Source: RGIG4140 sp045655105
GTDB lineage: Bacteria; Pseudomonadota; Alphaproteobacteria; CAAHEQ01; UBA3637
DNA: 26,304 nucleotides
Direction: 5' to 3'
NCBI GenBank assembly: GCA_045655105.1
Contig: JAZOOQ010000090.1
Coordinates: forward strand, 1-26,304
This document shows positions 22,907-26,304 of the stretch, piece by piece (position 1 is the stretch's first letter; each line of letters begins with the position of its first letter). The translations under genes were made by a program, and so were the position numbers. The notes under the pieces were generated by a model. It saw only the letters and a program-made list of their open reading frames with translations. It had not been told where the DNA came from and ran no database searches.

Positions 22907-24700
22907 ATGTTTGATTCAATTTATAAAAAAATTAAAAAGCAAAATGGTGAAAGTTTTGCACGGGCGATTAGAGAGTTTGATAGCGGGATTTTTGAAATTA
23001 AAAACTTGGCAGAAGTTTTGAAAAGAGCAGGAAAAGATCCTGAGCCATTGTTGATGTTTTTAGAAACGCTTAAAATCCAAAACATGCGACCAGAAATTTC
23101 CACCAAACGTTCTTTTGAAGAAATTTTAAAAGAAGCTGGATATGATTTTTTAGTGGCGGATGATTTAAAAAAGCAAAATCAATTGCGTTCTTTTTTTGCA
23201 AAAGGCGAAGAATTATGCACGTTTAAAGATCCGATGCGGTTTCAAAATTATTATATCATCTATTTAATTAAAAAGGGCGCTGAAAAGTTGAATCGCGCTG
23301 ATTTTTTGCATCCTCAACGAGAAGATGCGTATGCAACGAGTTTAATGTCTATTCAAATTTTGAAAACAGGGGGCTTTATTAAAATTACCAACCGATATAA
23401 TCATTCGGTTCAAAATCCGGATAACACGTTTTATTCCAATCCAGATTATATTGCGCCTGGGCTTTCTGTTGCCTTGAAAAGGCGTTTTAATGTTGATTTT
23501 AAAGATGGTTTTATTGAAGAACCAGATGGTTATTTATTCATGAAAAATAAAATTTATAAATATCATCTTGAAATGGGTAATGTTTTTTATGGGGAAAATT
23601 TTTATGTGAAAGATGGTAAGTGTTTTCCCATTCAAAAAGATTATCAGTTGTTGGTGGATAATTTTATTCTTGATTTTAAAGAAAATAAAATTATTGTGCC
23701 TCATGAAGAAGATGTTGATTTATATCCAGAAGATGTTTTTTTATCCTTGCTGAAAAAAGAAGCTTGTGGTCAAAAAATGACGCTTAAAAAGCTAGATAAA
23801 GAAACTTATGGCGTTTATTTTAATGAAAACTGTTGTTTAAAAGTTAAAAATGGGCATCTTGTTTATGCAAATTTAAAAAAGATAAATCAGGTTGAGGCTC
23901 CTATTTTTGCGCATCATGAATGGATTGAAGAGGTTTATTTAGATCAAGTGAAAGCGTTTGAGGCAAATAGCTTTTTTGCTTGCCCGAATTTAAAAATTTT
24001 AAGTTTGAAAGGGGCTTTAATTATTCCTTCTAATGCCATTCGAAGCTTACCATCACTTGAAGCGCTTTATTTAAATAGCGTTCAAAAAGTGGGCCAAGAA
24101 TCCATTGCGATGTTGCCAAAATTAAAATTTTTAATGATGAGTCTCGTAAAAGAAATTCAAAGTAATTCATTGATGGGGCTGGATCAAATGCAAGAATTCA
24201 TTTTTTATAAACTTAAAAGAATGGGTGCCAGAGTGATGAGCAAAAATAAATCATTAAAAAAAATTATGGCGCCTTGTGTGGAAAGAATTGGTTCTTGCGC
24301 TGTGAGCGAAAATCCTTTTCTTCAAGATGTTTGTTTCATGCAATTAAAAAAGATAGGGTCAAAATCTTTTTGTTCAAATCATAGTTTAAAACTTTTGGTT
24401 TTAAATGAGGTGGAAACGGCTGAAAATGGTTCTTTTTCTTGCAATGATAATTTAACCTTTTTGTTGATGAATAACCTTAAAACCATAGGGATGAATGCTT
24501 TTTTTGATAATCCAAAGCTTAGATATGCGGAATTTGAAGCATTTGAATCGCTTTGTCATTGCAATTGTTTTATAAAGTCTGGTTCAAATATTTGTTTTTA
24601 TACGCCAAATTTAAGGCAAGGGAAAATCAATTTGATGACGATCACAAGAAAAAAGGCGTTCTTAAAACAAAAAGGCGCGCTGATAAGAGAGCGCGAATAA
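22907..24700 (+). CDS. LRR protein with IKKQNGE-type N-terminal domain (operon gene 5)
   Basis: 597 residues. N-terminal domain about 1-265, closest to that of gene 4: IYKKIKKQNGESFARAIREF (5-24), FDSGIFEIKNL, EAGYDFLVADDLKKQN, EELCTFKDPMRFQNYYII (101-118), NRYNHSVQNPDNTFYSNPD (162-180), KDYQLLVDNFILDF (244-257). A connector (LKKLDKETYGVYFNENCC) leads to LRR_5 repeats from about residue 330 (IEEVYLDQVKAFEANSFF, VQKVGQESIAMLPKLKFL, MQLKKIGSKSFCSNHSLK). The C-terminus is basic (KKAFLKQKGALIRERE). ATG 22907 directly follows the stop of gene 4, with GGGAGGG upstream. Last gene of the unit; a GC-rich hairpin overlaps its end at 24674-24695. Function unknown. Confidence 0.88.
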   Translation: MFDSIYKKIKKQNGESFARAIREFDSGIFEIKNLAEVLKRAGKDPEPLLMFLETLKIQNMRPEISTKRSFEEILKEAGYDFLVADDLKKQNQLRSFFAKGEELCTFKDPMRFQNYYIIYLIKKGAEKLNRADFLHPQREDAYATSLMSIQILKTGGFIKITNRYNHSVQNPDNTFYSNPDYIAPGLSVALKRRFNVDFKDGFIEEPDGYLFMKNKIYKYHLEMGNVFYGENFYVKDGKCFPIQKDYQLLVDNFILDFKENKIIVPHEEDVDLYPEDVFLSLLKKEACGQKMTLKKLDKETYGVYFNENCCLKVKNGHLVYANLKKINQVEAPIFAHHEWIEEVYLDQVKAFEANSFFACPNLKILSLKGALIIPSNAIRSLPSLEALYLNSVQKVGQESIAMLPKLKFLMMSLVKEIQSNSLMGLDQMQEFIFYKLKRMGARVMSKNKSLKKIMAPCVERIGSCAVSENPFLQDVCFMQLKKIGSKSFCSNHSLKLLVLNEVETAENGSFSCNDNLTFLLMNNLKTIGMNAFFDNPKLRYAEFEAFESLCHCNCFIKSGSNICFYTPNLRQGKINLMTITRKKAFLKQKGALIRERE

Positions 24701-24812
24701 AGTAAATGCAAGGATTTTTAGTTAATTTCAGCTAATTAATTAAAAAAAAGAAAATAATTTTAATTTTTTGCTTGCAATTTTTTTAAGAAGAGAATATAAT
24801 CTTTCAAAATGT

Positions 24813-24832
24813 CGGGTTTTTGCCCGTTTTTT
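24813..24832 (+). terminator. Short terminator-like hairpin after the LRR operon
   Basis: CGGG-TTTTTG-CCCG followed by six T, about 110 bases after the last LRR gene. The stem is only 4 bp (extended by CAAAA/TTTTG with an internal loop). The stretch 24701-24896 otherwise holds no clear gene. Confidence 0.45.
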
Positions 24833-24896
24833 GGTTGCGGATAGGGGAACTTGTCCGTTGTGGGATATGAAAATGCCTCTTCATTTAATTTTGCTC

Positions 24897-24925
24897 TTGA
24901 CAAAATTATAAAAAGAGTGTATAAA
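24897..24925 (+). promoter_or_regulatory. rplU-rpmA promoter
   Basis: TTGACA (24897-24902), 17 bases, TATAAA (24920-24925). Start near 24932 gives a 30-base leader with AAAGGG before rplU. Confidence 0.8.
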
Positions 24926-24961
24926 ATCAATCCTATTTTGTATAAGTAAAGGGATATAAAA

Positions 24962-25261
24962 ATGTTTGCAGTAATTAAAACAGGCGGAAAACAATATAAA
25001 GTTGCTAAAGATTCTGTTATTGTTGTTGAAAAATTAGCCGGTGAAGCAGGTGCTGCTGTTTCATTTAATGAAGTGTTAATGGCTGGTGATAAAGTTGGTG
25101 CTCCTTTTGTTGAAGGTGCTGTTGTTAGCGGTGAAATCGTTAAACAAACACGCGGCGAAAAGGTTATCATTTTCAAAAAGATTCGCCGTCATGGTTATAG
25201 ACGTAAAAAAGGTCATAAACAAGATTTAACAGTCGTTAAAATTACAGACGTTAAAGCTTAA
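24962..25261 (+). CDS. rplU: 50S ribosomal protein L21
   Basis: 99 residues (E. coli 103). Binds 23S rRNA in the large subunit. Family features are clear: MFAVIKTGGKQYKV at the start, VIVVEKL, VLMAGD, VVSGEIVKQTRGEKVIIFK, and the basic RNA-binding stretch KKIRRHGYRRKKGHKQ, with a short C-terminus ending DVKA. It is the first gene of the usual rplU-rpmA pair, 19 bases before rpmA, with its own promoter. Codon use is cleaner than in the adjacent LRR genes, as expected for a highly expressed gene. Confidence 0.98.
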   Translation: MFAVIKTGGKQYKVAKDSVIVVEKLAGEAGAAVSFNEVLMAGDKVGAPFVEGAVVSGEIVKQTRGEKVIIFKKIRRHGYRRKKGHKQDLTVVKITDVKA

Positions 25262-25280
25262 ATTATAAAGGAGAAGACAA

Positions 25281-25538
25281 ATGGCACATAAGAAAGCAGG
25301 CGGTAGTACCAGAAACGGTCGTGACTCTGAAGGTAGACGTTTAGGTTTGAAAAAATCTGGCGGTCAATCCGTTATTGCCGGTAACATCATTGTTCGTCAA
25401 CGTGGAACAGTTTATCGTCCAGGTGACAATGTTGGTATTGGTAAAGACCACACATTGTTTGCAACAGCTGACGGTGTTGTTCAATTTAAACATTCGTTTA
25501 AAGACAGAGTTTACGTTTCAGTTGTAGACGCAGAATAA
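25281..25538 (+). CDS. rpmA: 50S ribosomal protein L27
   Basis: 85 residues, the standard length. L27 sits near the peptidyl-transferase centre, where its N-terminus reaches the P-site tRNA. MAHKKAGGSTRNGRDSEGRR, then LGLKKSGGQSVIAGNIIVRQ, RGTVYRPGDNVGIGKDHTLF. It begins directly with MAHKKAGG and lacks the N-terminal extension that Firmicutes process with Prp protease, in agreement with a Gram-negative host. AGGAG lies upstream. obgE, often the third gene of this cluster, does not follow here; instead a repeat array begins. Confidence 0.98.
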   Translation: MAHKKAGGSTRNGRDSEGRRLGLKKSGGQSVIAGNIIVRQRGTVYRPGDNVGIGKDHTLFATADGVVQFKHSFKDRVYVSVVDAE

Positions 25539-25550
25539 AGCTATTTAAGC

Positions 25551-25935
25551 GATATCTAAGAATTAAAATCACACTCTCATGTACGTTTTTTGTACACCAC
25601 GAGTGTGATTTTAATTTTATCTAAACACTTAAATCGCTTTATTTTATAAGTGTTTTAAGCGATATCTAAAGGTGGCTCAAAAGCTTATGTACTTTTTTGT
25701 GTACACGACGCTTTTTAAGTCACCTTTATCTATTCGTTTAAAACGTTTTATTTCATAATCTTAACAATATCTAAGAATTAAAAGCGCACTCTTATATGCG
25801 TTTTTTTGTATGCACGCGTGTGATTTTAATTTTATCTTTGCTTAAAACGATTATTTTTTTTGTGGAGATAGCTCAAGGCTCCTTCAAAAGCTTATGTGCC
25901 TTTTTGTGCATGCTTTCACTGGCGGCTTTAATTAT
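25551..25935. repeat. Array of four structured palindromic elements
   Basis: Four long hairpins spaced about 100-110 bases: 25561-25616 (16-bp perfect outer stem AATTAAAATCACACTC / GAGTGTGATTTTAATT), 25668-25727 (AAAGGTG...CACCTTT), 25776-25831 (variant of the first), 25887-25916 (variant of the second). All carry a similar apical core, CT[CT]AT[AG]T[AG]C-n-TTTTTT-GT. Units 1-3 are led by a near-identical [GA]ATATCTAA. Between units 1 and 2, AAACACTTA/TAAGTGTTT (25623-25656) pairs, and ATCGCTT/AAGCGAT gives an alternative pairing. The first hairpin may also end rpmA transcription. Confidence 0.8.
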
Positions 25936-25985
25936 TTATTTGCTTTAAGTTATAACTTAATGATGGTGCTGGATCCATAAAGTGG

Positions 25986-26029
25986 ACCGCGTGGTATACA
26001 GGGGCTGTTTAGGCGCGGTTATTTTTTAT
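25986..26029 (+). terminator. Terminator-like hairpin
   Basis: ACCGCG (25986-25991) / CGCGGT (26014-26019), an inner ACAG-GGG-CTGT hairpin in the loop, then ATTTTTTATTT. No gene ends close by, so it may close a non-coding transcript running through the palindrome array or rpmA read-through. Confidence 0.55.
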
Positions 26030-26056
26030 TTGAAAAAGAGTGGGATGGATAAAACC

Positions 26057-26304
26057 TTGAGCTTGTTTGGGGTATATTGGAATTGGGGGAATGATCTATT
26101 CGCACAAATTGTAACACAGAAGATTTGAGGAGTGGGGCAGATTTCTTGAGCTTGCTTGGGGTATACTGGATAGGGTGATTTATCTATTCGCAAAAATTGT
26201 AACACAGAAGATTTGAGGGGGCAGATTCCTTGAGCTTGCTTGGGGTATATTGGATAGGGTGATTTATCTATTCGCAAAAATTGTAACACAGAAGATTTGA
26301 GGAG
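26057..26304. repeat. Tandem repeat, 84-89-bp unit, at least 3 copies
   Basis: Copies begin at 26057 (89 bases), 26146 (84 bases) and 26230 (75 bases, cut by the window end), each starting TTGAGCTTG. Later shared blocks are TTGGGGTATA, TCTATTCGCA and TTGTAACACAGAAGATTTGA. Copies 2 and 3 are almost identical; copy 1 differs in the middle. The final GATTTGAGGAG resembles the junction after copy 1, so the array probably continues. A worn partial unit may precede it (26038-26056). No variable spacers, so this is not a CRISPR array. Confidence 0.9.

Noticed and set aside
24674..24695. GC-rich hairpin CGCGCT/AGCGCG at the end of LRR gene 5 as terminator
   Set aside because: It lies inside the coding end and is not followed by a T run, so it was not called a terminator.
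24760..25176. 138-aa frame antisense to rplU
   Set aside because: Its N-terminal two thirds are the reverse strand of L21; only the end is noted separately as a weak finding.
26026..26289. 87-aa minus-strand reading frame
   Set aside because: It is a translation of the tandem repeat; the repeated peptide (FLRIDKSPYP) changes frame at the 5-base indel and there is no convincing ribosome site.
26057..26304. Possible CRISPR array
   Set aside because: The whole 84-89-bp unit repeats; there are no short constant repeats with unique spacers and no cas genes.

Overview
The window is an AT-rich chromosomal segment from what is most likely an uncultured, probably host-associated alphaproteobacterium. 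UvrA (6154-8946) has CPVSGFTI in its first zinc module and YSPATGLPIEAQ nearby, a wording I recall from alphaproteobacterial UvrA. L27 lacks the N-terminal leader seen in Firmicutes, there is an outer-membrane barrel protein, and many promoters match TTGACA-N17-TATAAT closely. The species cannot be fixed from sequence alone; low-GC gut alphaproteobacteria are my best guess.

Layout. 1-1164: MFS transporter cut by the window start. 1181-1446: wreck of an S66 (LD-carboxypeptidase/MccF-like) peptidase gene. 1452-2318 (-): PHP-domain phosphoesterase. 2319-3009: repeat-rich region with tRNA-Pro(CGG), two copies of an ~80-bp repeat, and stray fragments of the tRNA itself. 3010-3567 (+): small outer-membrane barrel. 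3628-6051 (-): leuS. 6154-8946 (-): uvrA.

9021-15444 (-): four-gene operon whose products (634, 722, 129 and 643 aa) are built almost wholly from one degenerate ~100-residue module, about 20 copies in all. I recognise no known family. 15525-16154 (-): six-helix membrane protein. 16317-24700 (+): five-gene operon in which four proteins share a ~260-residue N-terminal domain with an NRYNHTV...PDNT...NPD signature, followed by BspA-like (LRR_5) leucine-rich repeats; one protein is LRR-only. These two expanded families lie either side of the membrane-protein gene, are transcribed away from each other, and are the main candidates for an undescribed system. None of the nine proteins has a visible signal peptide or membrane helix, so they are cytosolic or leave by a dedicated secretion route.

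24962-25538 (+): rplU-rpmA operon with its own strong promoter. 25539-26304: no gene; it holds a series of long hairpins with a shared apical core, a terminator-like hairpin, and an 84-89-bp tandem repeat that runs off the window end.
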